A stretch of DNA of 64,000 nt from Planctomycetota bacterium (GCA_027493625.1 JAOSKM010000001.1:1269489-1333488), one strand, 5' to 3'; numbered from the stretch's first letter, positions 35,389 through 45,064 are shown. Notes: generated by a model from the letters alone, not told the origin. Numbers and translations: made by a program.

Positions 35389-38064
35389 ATGCCCGAGCAG
35401 GCGATCCTCGACCTTCCCGTCATCGAGTTCGAGTATTTCCAGGACTCGCCCGGCCGCCTGCACGCGCAGTGCATCGAATCTTACGGGCTCACCGGCTTCC
35501 GGCCTCACCCCGACGCCGTCTTCCACCTGGCCGCCAGCCTGTGGCGCTATCGCCGGAGCCACAGCCTCAAGCAGGTCGCCGCGCTGGCGGCGCTGTACCT
35601 GGAAGCGCTGTCGCGGCACGTCGCCGCGCGCCGCAGAGTGGCGGCCGTGCGCTCCGCCATGGACGAACCCGGCGCCTCCGCGCTGCGCGGCAACCTGGCC
35701 CAGGCCGACGACGAGCTGGCTGCCGCCGAGGGCGAACTGTCGGGCGTGACCCGGCGCCTGGCCGAGTTCGTGACGCTTTATCTCGACCTGCGCGAGCGCG
35801 ACGGCGCGGCCGCCGGCCGACTGCTGACCGGCAACCTGGAAGAGATGGGCGAGCCCGGCTGGATCGACCGGCTGGAAGAGCTGGCGCAGGATCTGGCGCG
35901 GCTGGAGAACGCCCGCATCGACTGGAACGCGCCGCTGGCGGAAGTGCTGGACGACCTGGAGGCCCTGAAGCTGCCCGCGCCCCCGAACGGCAACGGCCAC
36001 GGCGCCAATGGCGGTCTGCTGCTGCGCCTGCAGTCGGAGATCGAGCAGTACCGCGCGCTGGCCGGCCGTGCCAGCAAGCGCCTGCAGCAGGTGGATGCGG
36101 AACGACACGAACTGGAAGACCTGCTGCAAAACAGTGAGCAGACGTTCAGCAGCCGTTCCCGCGCCATTGAGGAGGCACGCCACGCCCTCGAGGTGACGCT
36201 GGCCGATCTTCGCGCCCGCATGCAGCGCATGGAGTCCGACCACGTCCGCGAACTGCAGGAGGCGCGGCGCGAGCTTGCGGCACTGCGCAGCGAGCGCGAC
36301 CGGCTGTCAGAGGAACTGCTGGCCGCGCTGGAAACCTCAACCGAGACTGAGGGCTCGCAGGAAGAGCTGATCGAAAAGCTGGAGTCCGCCGCCGGCGACC
36401 GCGCCGAGGCCGCCAACGCCTTGAGCGCCCTGTCTCGCCGCCTGGAGGAAGTTCAGGGCGACGCCGAGACCGCGGCCGGCCAGGCCTCCGAACTGCAGGA
36501 ACGCGTGCACGAGCTGGAGGCATTGCTCAGCGAACTGAGCAATGAGCTGTCGCACAGCGAAGAACGCGCGTTGCAGGCCGAGGCGACCGTGGAGGCGCTG
36601 GAGTCTGATGCCGGGCGCAACAGCGAGTTCGAGGCAATTCTCACGGAGTCCGAAGAGCGCCTGGCCGCCACCCAGGAGCAGCTGGCGGACGCGCTGCTGC
36701 GCGCGGACCAGTTGGGCGGGCAGCTCGAGGACAAGGAGTACGAGCTGCAGCGCGCCCGCGAGCGCATTGAGGGGCAGAAACGTACCGTCGACTCGATTTC
36801 AAGCCAGCTGGCGGAAACCGAGACCCTGGCCGACGAGCAGGACGCCCGTATCGCCGGACTGGAGCGCGAGAACGAACGCCTGCGCCGCGACCTCAGCCAC
36901 GCCCAGAGCAGAATGCTGGACGCCGCGGGCGACGTGGAGGAAGCCCGTGAGGCGGCTGAGAAGGCGCGCCTCGAGCTGCAGCACCTGAAAGAAGTGTTCG
37001 AAGAGCACAAAGGCAGGACCGCCTCGGTCAACAGCGAGAGCCTGGCCCTGCGGGCGAACCTGCGGGAACGCGACGAGGAAGTCGTCAGCCTGCGCGCGGA
37101 ACTGCTGGACGCGCAGCAGCGCGCGAAGAAGGCGGAAAAGCTGGCTGAAGATGGCGCGCGCCGCGCGCGGGACCTGGAAGACGAAACCGCCGCCCAGAGC
37201 CGGCAGGCAGCCGAGGCCCGGGCCGAGGCCGACAAGCTGCGCGCAGACCTGAAGCTTGCGCGCGACGAGGCAAGCTCACGCCGCAGCGAGGCGGATGGCC
37301 TGACGCGCGAGAAGGAGGCGCGCCACGCCGAGCTGCAGAAACTGCAGGCCGAGCTCGAGGCCCTGCGCAATTCCGCCGACACCGGCGGCGCCCGCAAGGC
37401 TGGAATGCGCGCGCAGGTCGTTGTACTGGAGCAGCAGCTCACCGAGCTGCGCGAGGAGGCAGAGGCCGACCGTGACCTGGCGCGGGAGCGCTACGCCAGG
37501 CTGCAGGAACGCCTTGAGCTTGCCCAGGCCCGCGCCGCCAACGCCGACCTGGAGCGCCAGTCGCTGCTGGAATCGCTGCAGCAGCTGGAGCACGCGCGCC
37601 AGGCCGAACGCAACGAGCTGCAGGCTCTGGTTGAAACCGAGCGCGGCCGGGTAAGCAGCGACGAATCGGCCCTGAGCCAGGCGGTGTCGGAACTGGAGAC
37701 GCTGCGCCAGAAGCTGAACGACAGCGAGGCCTACCTGATCAAGCGCCAGCGCGAATTCGAGCGCGTGGAGACCCAGTTGCGCGGTCTGCTCGAGGAAATC
37801 CGCGCCCTCGCCGACCTGCGCGGCGAGTACGAAACCAGCGAGCCCGGCAAGGAGCGCGAGGAAATCGCCTCACAGATCGCGCGACGCACCGACTCGCTGT
37901 TTGCCTCGGCCGGCAAGCCGGTGCGCGCCGACCGCCGCACCGAGAAGCTGGTGATTCTGACGGTAAAGAAGTCCGAAGAGGAACTGGCGGCCGAAGCGGA
38001 CAAGCCGTTTGTCGCTACAAACAAGCGGGCCGATCGTAACGACCCGAAGCCTTCCGAATCCTGA
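35389..38064 (+). CDS. Long coiled-coil protein
   Basis: 891 residues from an ATG with AGGAAAG before it. The N-terminal 195 residues form a helical globular domain (FEYFQDSPGRLHAQ near the start). A Gly/Asn/Pro break (about 200-211) is followed by nearly 600 residues of continuous heptad coiled coil rich in Glu, Arg, Ala and Leu. The C terminus is basic. There is no Walker motif, so it is not an SMC ATPase, and no signal peptide. A cytoplasmic filament or scaffold role is plausible but unproven. Confidence 0.78.
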   Translation: MPEQAILDLPVIEFEYFQDSPGRLHAQCIESYGLTGFRPHPDAVFHLAASLWRYRRSHSLKQVAALAALYLEALSRHVAARRRVAAVRSAMDEPGASALRGNLAQADDELAAAEGELSGVTRRLAEFVTLYLDLRERDGAAAGRLLTGNLEEMGEPGWIDRLEELAQDLARLENARIDWNAPLAEVLDDLEALKLPAPPNGNGHGANGGLLLRLQSEIEQYRALAGRASKRLQQVDAERHELEDLLQNSEQTFSSRSRAIEEARHALEVTLADLRARMQRMESDHVRELQEARRELAALRSERDRLSEELLAALETSTETEGSQEELIEKLESAAGDRAEAANALSALSRRLEEVQGDAETAAGQASELQERVHELEALLSELSNELSHSEERALQAEATVEALESDAGRNSEFEAILTESEERLAATQEQLADALLRADQLGGQLEDKEYELQRARERIEGQKRTVDSISSQLAETETLADEQDARIAGLERENERLRRDLSHAQSRMLDAAGDVEEAREAAEKARLELQHLKEVFEEHKGRTASVNSESLALRANLRERDEEVVSLRAELLDAQQRAKKAEKLAEDGARRARDLEDETAAQSRQAAEARAEADKLRADLKLARDEASSRRSEADGLTREKEARHAELQKLQAELEALRNSADTGGARKAGMRAQVVVLEQQLTELREEAEADRDLARERYARLQERLELAQARAANADLERQSLLESLQQLEHARQAERNELQALVETERGRVSSDESALSQAVSELETLRQKLNDSEAYLIKRQREFERVETQLRGLLEEIRALADLRGEYETSEPGKEREEIASQIARRTDSLFASAGKPVRADRRTEKLVILTVKKSEEELAAEADKPFVATNKRADRNDPKPSES

Positions 38065-38108
38065 GCCCCTTGGCACAATCATGCCTGTGACCACCACGCG
38101 AGGCGCGC

Positions 38109-39005
38109 TTGGCACTGCTCGATAACATCCCCGGCTGGAAAGTGTTCTCGGCGGGCCTCGGCCTTGCCGCGCTGGCGCTGGTGGGGTACTTCGCCTGGGT
38201 GTGGTTCGTGAAGGGCCCCGACGATCTCAAGGAACTCCAGAACCAGGCCGTGGTGCACGCCCTGGACCAGATCGCCGAGAACTACACGAAAAAGGTGCGC
38301 GAGGAAGGCGAACAGCGCGTGGTGGTGATGCCCGTCCGCAACGACACCAGCAACGGGCAGATCCGCGAGATGCTGATCAGCCGCCTCAACAAGATCGAGG
38401 GCGTGAAGGCCGACGTGCCGCGCAGCCCCACGCTGGAGGAGCGTGCCGGCAGCCTGATCAAGTCGCTGCTCAAGGAAGAGGAGAACCAGCTCGATCCCAA
38501 CACCGTGTTCGAGGAAGCGGCCGAGGCCGACGAGGTGATCTCGGTGGGCGTCGACAAGCTGTGGTCCGGCGCGGACAGCGGCATCTGCACGCTGGACGTG
38601 ATCCGCGTGGTGCGCGCCGACAGCCTGAAGCGTGAAGCCAGCGTGCTGCCCATGGAGCGCATCAAGGGCCTCAGCGGCAGCGCGCGCCCGGGCGACGAGC
38701 CGGACGAAAGCGGGCCCGGTTTCGGCACCGCGCTGCTGGGCTTCCTGTGGCGGCTGCTGGTGGTGCTGGCGGCAACCGCGATCATGCCGTTCCTGAGCTG
38801 GCCCGCGGCCAAGGCGGCGTTCCGCGCCGACAGCAACGCGATGAACGCCGGGCTGCTGTTCGGTTTGACGGCGCTGGACCTGCTGGTGCTTTTCGCGCTG
38901 GTAGCGTTCGAGTTCTCGACCACGGTAGTCGTGTGCGCGGTGCTGCTGCTGCCGGTAGCCCTGATCTGGAACCTGCGCATGCTGAACTTCATCGAAGAGC
39001 GCTAG
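38109..39005 (+). CDS. Membrane protein of unknown function
   Basis: 298 residues starting at a TTG. One N-terminal membrane helix (about 12-35) is followed by a soluble alpha/beta domain (residues 36-205) with RVVVMPVRNDTSNGQIREML, which recalls the nucleotide/lipoprotein-type fold of penicillin-binding-protein activators (PBP activator/LpoB-like motif 'v.v.p..N.t'). Three more helices lie at about 213-235, 250-270 and 272-292. The LpoB resemblance is a weak inference. It is 44 bp after the coiled-coil gene and may share its transcript. Confidence 0.65.
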   Translation: MALLDNIPGWKVFSAGLGLAALALVGYFAWVWFVKGPDDLKELQNQAVVHALDQIAENYTKKVREEGEQRVVVMPVRNDTSNGQIREMLISRLNKIEGVKADVPRSPTLEERAGSLIKSLLKEEENQLDPNTVFEEAAEADEVISVGVDKLWSGADSGICTLDVIRVVRADSLKREASVLPMERIKGLSGSARPGDEPDESGPGFGTALLGFLWRLLVVLAATAIMPFLSWPAAKAAFRADSNAMNAGLLFGLTALDLLVLFALVAFEFSTTVVVCAVLLLPVALIWNLRMLNFIEER

Positions 39006-39012
39006 GTCCGTG

Positions 39013-39119
39013 ACATGGACGTTCCCGTCCATGTGTTCGCTGTGCGTCTCGCACAGCGTTGCTTCGATGAATTGCGGCGGGCGTTGACGCCCGCCTGACG
39101 CACGGCCGAGACGGCCGTG
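39013..39119. repeat. Four consecutive stem-loops before a terminator
   Basis: Perfect hairpins in a row: ACATGGACG/CGTCCATGT (39013-39034), GCTGTGCG/CGCACAGC (39039-39057), GGCGGGCG/CGCCCGCC (39076-39095) and CACGGCCG/CGGCCGTG (39101-39119). Loops are 3-4 nt. A classical terminator follows at 39134. The arms differ in sequence, so this is not a simple tandem repeat. Confidence 0.75.
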
Positions 39120-39133
39120 TCACCTTGAAACGC

Positions 39134-39165
39134 AAAGCGCGCGGGCCTTGGCCCGCGCGCTTTTT
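39134..39165. terminator. Bidirectional rho-independent terminator
   Basis: An 11-bp stem GCGCGCGGGCC/GGCCCGCGCGC with a TT loop, flanked by AAA on the left and TTTTT on the right. It serves the convergent membrane-protein gene (stop 39005) and the barrel gene (stop 39180). Confidence 0.88.
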
Positions 39166-39179
39166 AGGTATGTCTTCGT

Positions 39180-40253
39180 CTAGAAGAAGTATGCCGCGCC
39201 GAAGCTGATGGTGAAGGTGATGGGTACTTCACCCTGGCTCCAGAGCGGGGCGCCGTTGTAGTCCGCCGCGAAGAAACCAAGCCGGATCGGCATGCTGGCG
39301 ACCAGCGACATGCGGAAGCGCCAGTTGTTGATCAGGCTGCCGGAGCGCGAGATGAAGATGGGCGTAAGGTTGATGTCGGTGCCCAGGTTCATCTGGTAGG
39401 CCGGGATGAAGTTGTGGCGGCGTACGGCAATGCCGTCAAAGTCGTTGACGCCGTCACCGTTCACGTCCTGGGAAGACTGGTAGAAGCCGATGTCGAAGTT
39501 GTCGTTCAGCACGTCCTGGCCGAAGGTGGGGCTGGCCGGGTTGGGGTCGACCAGGGCGCCGTCGATGTCCATCCGGTAATTGGCCTCGAAGAACAGGAAG
39601 GGCGAAATCGACAGCAGGTCTTCGGCGCCCGAGATGCCGATCGGGAAGTCCGCCATCAGGCCGATGTCCAGGCCGATGCTGGCCAGCCCGTTCAGGTCGC
39701 TGAAGCTGCCGAACATCAGGCCGGCCTTGGGGCCGACGATCATGGCAAGCCCCCAGTTGTCGCGGGTGCGGCGACCATCGGTCTCAATGAATTCGCTGCT
39801 GTAGAAGTTGATGGTGAAATCGAACCCGGCGTACATCAGGGTTACGTTCTCGTTGATCGCCTCGTAGGCGTCGTTGTCGACGTCAAAGGTGGCATTGGTG
39901 CCGATCGACATCGAGTAGATCTCGATACCGAAGTCGGTGCCGATCACCGAGTTGTCGGAGCCGATCTGGAAGTCGATGTCCGCGCCGAAGATGCTGCGCG
40001 TCATGTTCTGCGCATTGCGCTTCTTGAACACCGACTCGAGCGCGCCATCGACGTTTTTCACGCCAAGGCTCTCGCGGCGGAAACTCGATCCCATGGCGCT
40101 GCCGAAGCCCAGGCCGATGCCGAAGCCGCCGGTGGAGTACTTGCCCTCGTGCGTGTTCATGTTCATGACCTGCGGGAAGCGCTGAGCCTCCAGGGTCGAT
40201 GCCAGAGCCACCACGGCAGACAGGATGAAGAGAGTGAGCCCGATTCGGCGCAT
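39180..40253 (-). CDS. Probable outer-membrane beta-barrel protein
   Basis: 357 residues with a signal peptide (about 1-23, ending TLEAQ). The body is a series of alternating hydrophobic/polar strands rich in Gly, Asp and Asn (GGFGIGLGFGSAMG, GLAMIVGPKAGLMFG, FRMSLVASMPIRLGFF). The chain ends in aromatic residues (FGAAYFF), the outer-membrane insertion signal. The DVNGDGVNDFDG stretch could bind calcium. No specific porin family recognised. Confidence 0.7.
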   Translation of the reverse strand: MRRIGLTLFILSAVVALASTLEAQRFPQVMNMNTHEGKYSTGGFGIGLGFGSAMGSSFRRESLGVKNVDGALESVFKKRNAQNMTRSIFGADIDFQIGSDNSVIGTDFGIEIYSMSIGTNATFDVDNDAYEAINENVTLMYAGFDFTINFYSSEFIETDGRRTRDNWGLAMIVGPKAGLMFGSFSDLNGLASIGLDIGLMADFPIGISGAEDLLSISPFLFFEANYRMDIDGALVDPNPASPTFGQDVLNDNFDIGFYQSSQDVNGDGVNDFDGIAVRRHNFIPAYQMNLGTDINLTPIFISRSGSLINNWRFRMSLVASMPIRLGFFAADYNGAPLWSQGEVPITFTISFGAAYFF

Positions 40254-40427
40254 TACATACGCTCCTGCGGATCACGTTACAGGCAACCGCCCGCATGGAC
40301 GGGTTGTCGTTATGCCTGGACGCTGACTTCGGGGGTTGAGCAGATTCAAGCGGCTTGAATGCCCGGTGTCAACCGCCTAATTGCTCCTGCCACATATAGC
40401 AAACCGGTGTGACCGGAATGTGACGAA

Positions 40428-40451
40428 CAGGGGCGCCTCACGGCGCCCCTG
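40428..40451 (-). terminator. Hairpin after the acidic secreted protein gene
   Basis: A 10-bp stem CAGGGGCGCC/GGCGCCCCTG with a 4-nt loop, 22 bp past the stop on the minus strand. Confidence 0.55.
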
Positions 40452-40473
40452 CTGACCTGTTTCCCCTTACGGG

Positions 40474-41187
40474 TTACTCGTCGCTTTCAACTTCTTCGAG
40501 TTTCTCGGCGTACTTCTCAATCAGCTTCTTCTCTTCGTCAGACCCCGCGGGCAGGCCGTCGATGATCTCGCTCATGCCCTTCAGCATCTTGTCCGCTTCA
40601 TCGAGGGCCTTGATGGCCTCATTGTAGTCTTCCGCCGGGATGCTTTCCTTCGCGCTCTCCACCATCTTGCGCTGCTCGGCCAGACCGTCCAGCTGTTCCT
40701 TGATCTGCGGGCCGAAGTTCACCCTGAAGTTCAGAATCATGATGCGGATCGACTTGCGCAGGTAGTCTTCAGCCTTCAGTTCGTTCTTCTCGGCCCAGGC
40801 CTTGTAGCTTTCGCTCTTGAGCGCGTGGTCGAAGGCTTCCTTGATGTTCTTTTCCTTCAGCTCTTCAAACTTCTCGTCCTTCTCCATGGCTTCGTCGAAG
40901 GACTTGTTGTGCTTCAGGTAGCTCTCGATGTCGGCTTCGGCGATCTTGACCGTGTCGATCACCTTGTCCACGTCCTTGAACATCTTCTTCATGTTCTCGA
41001 CGGGATCCGCGTTCTCCTCTTCCTCGTCGTCGCCCTCTTCATCGCCCTCGGCTTCCTTCTCGTCGGCCTTCTTTTCTTCCGCCGGCTTGTCGCCCTCAGC
41101 GCCCTTCTCCTGGGCCTGCAGCGTCGGTACCGACGCGCTCAGGCACACCATCGCAAGCACAGCCAACACGAATTTCCAGAATCCCAT
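40474..41187 (-). CDS. Acidic secreted protein
   Basis: 237 residues from the ATG at 41187, with GGAG upstream. The open frame extends 64 codons further but without signal-peptide character. Signal peptide about 1-26 (ends VPTLQAQ). Residues 27-60 are almost only Glu, Asp, Lys and Gly (EKKADEKEAEGDEEGDDEEE). The rest is helical and charged with no Cys. No domain recognised. It may be a periplasmic chaperone-like or ion-binding protein, but nothing proves it. Confidence 0.72.
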   Translation of the reverse strand: MGFWKFVLAVLAMVCLSASVPTLQAQEKGAEGDKPAEEKKADEKEAEGDEEGDDEEEENADPVENMKKMFKDVDKVIDTVKIAEADIESYLKHNKSFDEAMEKDEKFEELKEKNIKEAFDHALKSESYKAWAEKNELKAEDYLRKSIRIMILNFRVNFGPQIKEQLDGLAEQRKMVESAKESIPAEDYNEAIKALDEADKMLKGMSEIIDGLPAGSDEEKKLIEKYAEKLEEVESDE

Positions 41188-41424
41188 ATGATAGCTCCAG
41201 TTTAGTTGTCCCAACGGGGACCAAGCCCCACCTTCGGAGGCTAGCAACGGCGACCCATCGCTACAATGAGTAATATGAAGGACGCTTCTACATCTTACAT
41301 TATGATACGCATCGTTAACCGAACGCACCGGGTCTGCCGGCCACACTGGAATGCTCTTTACCGGGCGGTTTCCTTGCATCCCTGTTCGTGATTCACTAAA
41401 CAGACATACCCCGAACTGACTGTC

Positions 41425-42840
41425 ATGTCCGACGACCGCATAAGTTCAAGGCTGCTTGGCCTGCGCGACTACAAACAGCTCGCGGAGCAGGACCAGTCCG
41501 TGGTCTGGCACCCCTACACCCAGATGCAGGAGTACGCCCAGACCGAGCCGATCATCATCGAGCGCGGTGAGGGCCCCTACCTTTACGACATCCGCCGCCG
41601 CCGCTTCCTTGACGCTTACGGCAGCATGTGGTGCAACGTCTGGGGGCACAACCATCCCGAACTGGTAAAGGCCATCCAGCAGCAGGCCGGCCAGCTCTGC
41701 CATGCCAGCCTGTTCTCGGTAAGCCATGTGCCCGCCATCGACTTCGCCAACATGCTGGTCGATGCCATCAAGCAGGACTTCCGTTTCGCCGACGAACCGC
41801 CCACACTCAGCCACGTCTTCTACAGCGACAACGGCAGCACGGCCGTTGAGGTCGCCATGAAGATGGCGCTGCAGTACCAGAACCAGAAGGGCAAGATCAG
41901 CCGCACACAGTTCCTGACCTTCCACGAGGGCTACCACGGTGACACCTTCGGGGCCATGAGCGCCAGCAGCATCGAGGTATTCCGCCAGAAGTTCTCGCCG
42001 TCGCTGTTCAACTGCTTCCACGCCACCTACCCCATGCAGGTGGACCCCGACGAGCACGAATCCACCCGCCACCATGAGATGCAGCTCGAGGCGCTGATCG
42101 CGGGGCGTAATGACAAGATCGCGGCCGTGGTGATTGAACCGGTGATGCAGGGCGCCAGCGGCATGCGTCCGCTTGCCGAGGATTACCTGGGCAAGATCAA
42201 GAAGTACTGCCGCGAGTACGACATTCTGCTGATCACGGATGAGGTCTTTACCGGCTTCTGCCGCACGGGCCCGCTGATCGCCAGCAGCAGCGAACTGGTC
42301 GAACCGGACATCCTGTGCCTGGGCAAGGGCATCACCGGCGGCACCCTGCCGATGGCGGTGACCGTGGCCAGCGACCGGGTGTTCGACGCCTTCAAGGGCG
42401 AGTGGTCGGAGATGCGCCAGTTCCTGCACGGCCACACCTACAGCGGCAACCCGATCGCCTGCGCCGCTGCGATCCGGAACCTCGAGATGATCTTCGAGGA
42501 GAAGTTGAAGGAAAACGTGAAGTCGCGCGCCCGCGAGCTGAACTACGCGCTGCGCCGCGCGATCGGCTCGAACCCGCGGGTCGGCCAGATCCGCCAGCGC
42601 GGCCTGGCTGTGGGCATCCCGATCAAGGACGCCAAGGGCAACGAGGATGCCGGCTACGAATCGCGCGACGACGCGATGAAGATCTGCGCCCACGCCATTG
42701 ACCGCTCTCGAGTGCTGTTGCGCCCGCTGGGCAACGTGATCACCATCGTTCCGCCGCTCAACATCGAATCCGAGCAGATCGGCGAAATCGTGAACGCCAT
42801 CAGCCGCGGCCTTGAGTCCCTGGATGCGGGCAACCAGTAG
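41425..42840 (+). CDS. bioA: Adenosylmethionine-8-amino-7-oxononanoate aminotransferase
   Basis: 471 residues. It opens with the BioA mark VVWHPYTQMQEY. The fold type I motifs follow: FYSDNGSTAVEVAMKMALQY, GYHGDTFGAMS, ITDEVFTGFCRTG (PLP-binding Asp) and LGKGITGG with the Schiff-base Lys near 301. It uses S-adenosylmethionine (or lysine in some Bacillus-type enzymes) to make 7,8-diaminopelargonic acid in biotin synthesis. Slightly longer than E. coli BioA (429). No other bio gene is adjacent. Confidence 0.93.
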   Translation: MSDDRISSRLLGLRDYKQLAEQDQSVVWHPYTQMQEYAQTEPIIIERGEGPYLYDIRRRRFLDAYGSMWCNVWGHNHPELVKAIQQQAGQLCHASLFSVSHVPAIDFANMLVDAIKQDFRFADEPPTLSHVFYSDNGSTAVEVAMKMALQYQNQKGKISRTQFLTFHEGYHGDTFGAMSASSIEVFRQKFSPSLFNCFHATYPMQVDPDEHESTRHHEMQLEALIAGRNDKIAAVVIEPVMQGASGMRPLAEDYLGKIKKYCREYDILLITDEVFTGFCRTGPLIASSSELVEPDILCLGKGITGGTLPMAVTVASDRVFDAFKGEWSEMRQFLHGHTYSGNPIACAAAIRNLEMIFEEKLKENVKSRARELNYALRRAIGSNPRVGQIRQRGLAVGIPIKDAKGNEDAGYESRDDAMKICAHAIDRSRVLLRPLGNVITIVPPLNIESEQIGEIVNAISRGLESLDAGNQ

Positions 42841-43223
42841 CCGCCGCCCGCGAACCGGCCACTGGTAAGGGTTCCAGCCATTACAAATTCCGCGGGCTGC
42901 ATTTGCTTGCCGCTCCGCCCCGGACGTGCTACTGATAATTACCGCTCATGAAATCCTCTGATCCAGACCCTTACTCTAGTTGGGGCGCGCAAGCGCCCTG
43001 CCAGCAGGCCACAGCTGCGACACGGCCGACCCGGCACGGGAGGTCGTGTCGTTTCGCGTTACGGGCGGTATGCAGCGCGCAATCGCTTCGCCGCCGTTTG
43101 CAGATGTGCACAGGTTTGCCAAAGAAAGACTTCGCGGCTTTTCACAAACCGCAAAGCGCGGGTTACACTGGAGGGCAGATCAGGGTGTCGCGTGGGCGCC
43201 CTATCCCCTTCCGGAGCTTCCGC
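42841..43223 (+). other. Intergenic region between bioA and the prepilin-like gene
   Basis: 383 bp. It has a hairpin GGGCGC/GCGCCC near 42982-42999 and a promoter at 43141-43169. The frame upstream of the prepilin ATG is open for 90 codons but has no coding character. No RNA gene recognised. Confidence 0.4.
43141..43169 (+). promoter_or_regulatory. Sigma-70 promoter for the prepilin-like gene
   Basis: TTCACA (43141-43146), 17 bp, TACACT (43164-43169), about 55 bp upstream of the ATG at 43224. Confidence 0.5.
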
Positions 43224-43871
43224 ATGCAGCGCGCCTCTTCTCGCGGTTTCACCCTGGTCGAACTGATGGTGGTGGTCGCCATCATCGGTCTGCTGGCCAG
43301 TGTGCTGGCCACGTCAGTCGTTTCCAAGATGAAGCAGGCCAGCCGTGAGCTGGACAAGAAGGTCCTGCAGGACCTCTACAACACCCTGCAGATGCAGAGC
43401 CAGAGCGACAAGAACAAAGAGAAGCTGATCCGCGGCCCGATCTCTGACAAGCGCGGACGTGAGTTCTGGGAAGCCTGCTTCCAGCACAAGCTGCTGGATG
43501 CCCAGATGCTGCCCAAGCTGATCGCCAAGTCCGGTCAGGACCTGGAGATGGACCGCCGCAGCCTGGACAACCCCGAGATGTTCGTGCTCGACCCGCTGGG
43601 CTGCAGCTGGACCGGCCCCCAGGGCAACGAGGCGCTGATCCTGATGTCGCTGCGCGGGCCCGCCCGCCGCATCGTGATCTGCGCCAACGAGCGCAACTGG
43701 CTGAACCACGACGACGACGTGCTTACCATCTGGTCTGACGGCGAAGTGGCTGAGTACATCGGCACTGAGCAGCTGTCCGGCTGGGGTTACGAAATCGCCC
43801 AGGAGCAGTGGCTGCAACCCGGTGCCGAGCTCTTCGGGAAAACCGCGCCCTTCGACGGCGTGTTTGACTGA
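43224..43871 (+). CDS. Prepilin-type (type II/IV pseudopilin-like) protein
   Basis: 215 residues. The prepilin peptidase site is G/FTLVELMVVVAIIGLLAS at residues 8-25 and is followed by the hydrophobic alpha-helix. Then comes a long helix with Lys and Gln (YNTLQMQSQSDKNKEK) and a compact globular part with DPLGCSWTGPQG and VLTIWSDGEVAEY, which resembles minor pseudopilins. It should be processed and assembled into a pilus or type II secretion pseudopilus. No pilus assembly gene is nearby. Confidence 0.85.
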   Translation: MQRASSRGFTLVELMVVVAIIGLLASVLATSVVSKMKQASRELDKKVLQDLYNTLQMQSQSDKNKEKLIRGPISDKRGREFWEACFQHKLLDAQMLPKLIAKSGQDLEMDRRSLDNPEMFVLDPLGCSWTGPQGNEALILMSLRGPARRIVICANERNWLNHDDDVLTIWSDGEVAEYIGTEQLSGWGYEIAQEQWLQPGAELFGKTAPFDGVFD

Positions 43872-44352
43872 TCGTTGCCGGGGCGAATCCCCGGCATTGC
43901 GGCACGGCCGAAGCGCACCGGCTTCGGAGTCGGCCGGGGAAGGAGGAACTGCGATGTAGCAATGCTTGCGGGCCAAAGGTCCCTGCGCCGCCATACTGCA
44001 CGGACTTCCGCAAGCGCGCTCCACACGGTTCTAACAACAGAGGTATCCGACAATGATCGAATCCTCGCAGCGGTCAGCCCCTGTCAAAGCCAGCGCGCCG
44101 ACAGGACAAGCAATCGCTGCGGGGATCGGTCCATTTGGGGCGGGTCGTGTGTCCCGGGTCAAAGACAGTGCAACCAACCGCGCTTTCGACTGAATACTGC
44201 ACCCGGGCCTCGGCACCCGGGACTGGTCACTCGACTCTTGTACTGGATTGCCGACAGAACTAGACTTCCCCTATCCCCCTTAGACAGCACCCGACGTCCG
44301 CGCGTTTGGGGGCCGGACGCACCCCTGCGTATACCCTGTTGATGAGGTAGGA
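43872..44352 (+). other. 480-bp region between the prepilin-like gene and the LTD lipoprotein
   Basis: After the terminator hairpin there is no firm gene. A 46-codon frame opens at the ATG 44053 (MIESSQRSAPVKAS...) with AGAGG before it, but nothing supports it. CCCGGG is repeated around 44203-44222. The composition is less biased than in coding regions. No tRNA found. Confidence 0.4.
43877..43895 (+). terminator. Hairpin after the prepilin-like gene
   Basis: GCCGGGG/CCCCGGC, a 7-bp stem with a 5-nt loop, 6 bp after the stop. No T tract. Confidence 0.45.
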
Positions 44353-45012
44353 ATGCGCTATTTCGCCATGCTGTCCCTGCTCGCGGCCGCGCTGTTCGGA
44401 AGCGCATGCAGCGGCTATGCCAATACCGTCGACGGTGACGTGTACGTTCCGCAGTCCAACGGTCCCAACCCGCAGAACCTGCCGAACGCCAACACCGTGC
44501 CCAAGCCCACCCCGCCGGGCGGCTACACGGTCAGCCCCACGCCTGTGGTGATCCAGGAAGTCCTGGTGGACCCGGTCGGCCCCAACGCCGGCCAGCAGTT
44601 CGTGGAGCTGTTCAATTCCAGCAACTCGCCGGTTGACATCGGCGGCTGGGTGGTGACCGACGGATTCAACTCGCACACTTTCGCCTACGGATTCCAGCTG
44701 AACCCGGGCGCCTGCGTGACGCTGCGCCTCGGCGTTGCGGGCACCGACAGCACCACGGAGCAGTTTGTACCCAGCTTCGGCGAGTTGCAGGCCGTAGGTT
44801 CCATGGTGCTGCTGCGCCACGGAACCGAACTGGTTGACTTCGTCGAGTGGGGCGCCTCCAACCAGAATTTCGAAGGCACCGCGGACCAGCTCGGTGAATG
44901 GACGGCCGGCGACTTCGTGCCGCTGCCCGCCGAAGGCCTGAGCTTCCACTACGACGGGCAGGCAAACAACAGCACCGCCTGGCTTGAGGCAAACGCCACG
45001 CCGGGCCAGTAA
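44353..45012 (+). CDS. Lamin-tail-domain lipoprotein
   Basis: 219 residues. Signal peptide with lipobox FGSAC near residue 19, a Pro/Asn-rich linker (to about 65), then a lamin tail domain: VVIQEVLVDPVGPNAGQQFVELFN, SPVDIGGWVVTDG, LRLGVAGTDS and VDFVEWGAS follow the Ig-like LTD pattern. In bacteria LTDs occur on secreted or surface proteins and nucleases; no catalytic domain is attached here. The terminator directly follows, so it is a single-gene unit. Confidence 0.85.
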   Translation: MRYFAMLSLLAAALFGSACSGYANTVDGDVYVPQSNGPNPQNLPNANTVPKPTPPGGYTVSPTPVVIQEVLVDPVGPNAGQQFVELFNSSNSPVDIGGWVVTDGFNSHTFAYGFQLNPGACVTLRLGVAGTDSTTEQFVPSFGELQAVGSMVLLRHGTELVDFVEWGASNQNFEGTADQLGEWTAGDFVPLPAEGLSFHYDGQANNSTAWLEANATPGQ

Positions 45013-45029
45013 ACATGATCGATTACTCA

Positions 45030-45064
45030 CGGCGCGGCTCAGGCCGCGCCGTTTGTTTTTTTTA
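45030..45064 (+). terminator. Rho-independent terminator
   Basis: A 9-bp stem CGGCGCGGC/GCCGCGCCG with a 4-nt loop followed by TTTG and a run of T, 17 bp after the lipoprotein stop. Confidence 0.9.

Noticed and set aside
44053-44193. 46-codon frame MIESSQRS... before the LTD lipoprotein
   Set aside because: A possible AGAGG precedes it, but there is no homology, structure or context to support a gene.
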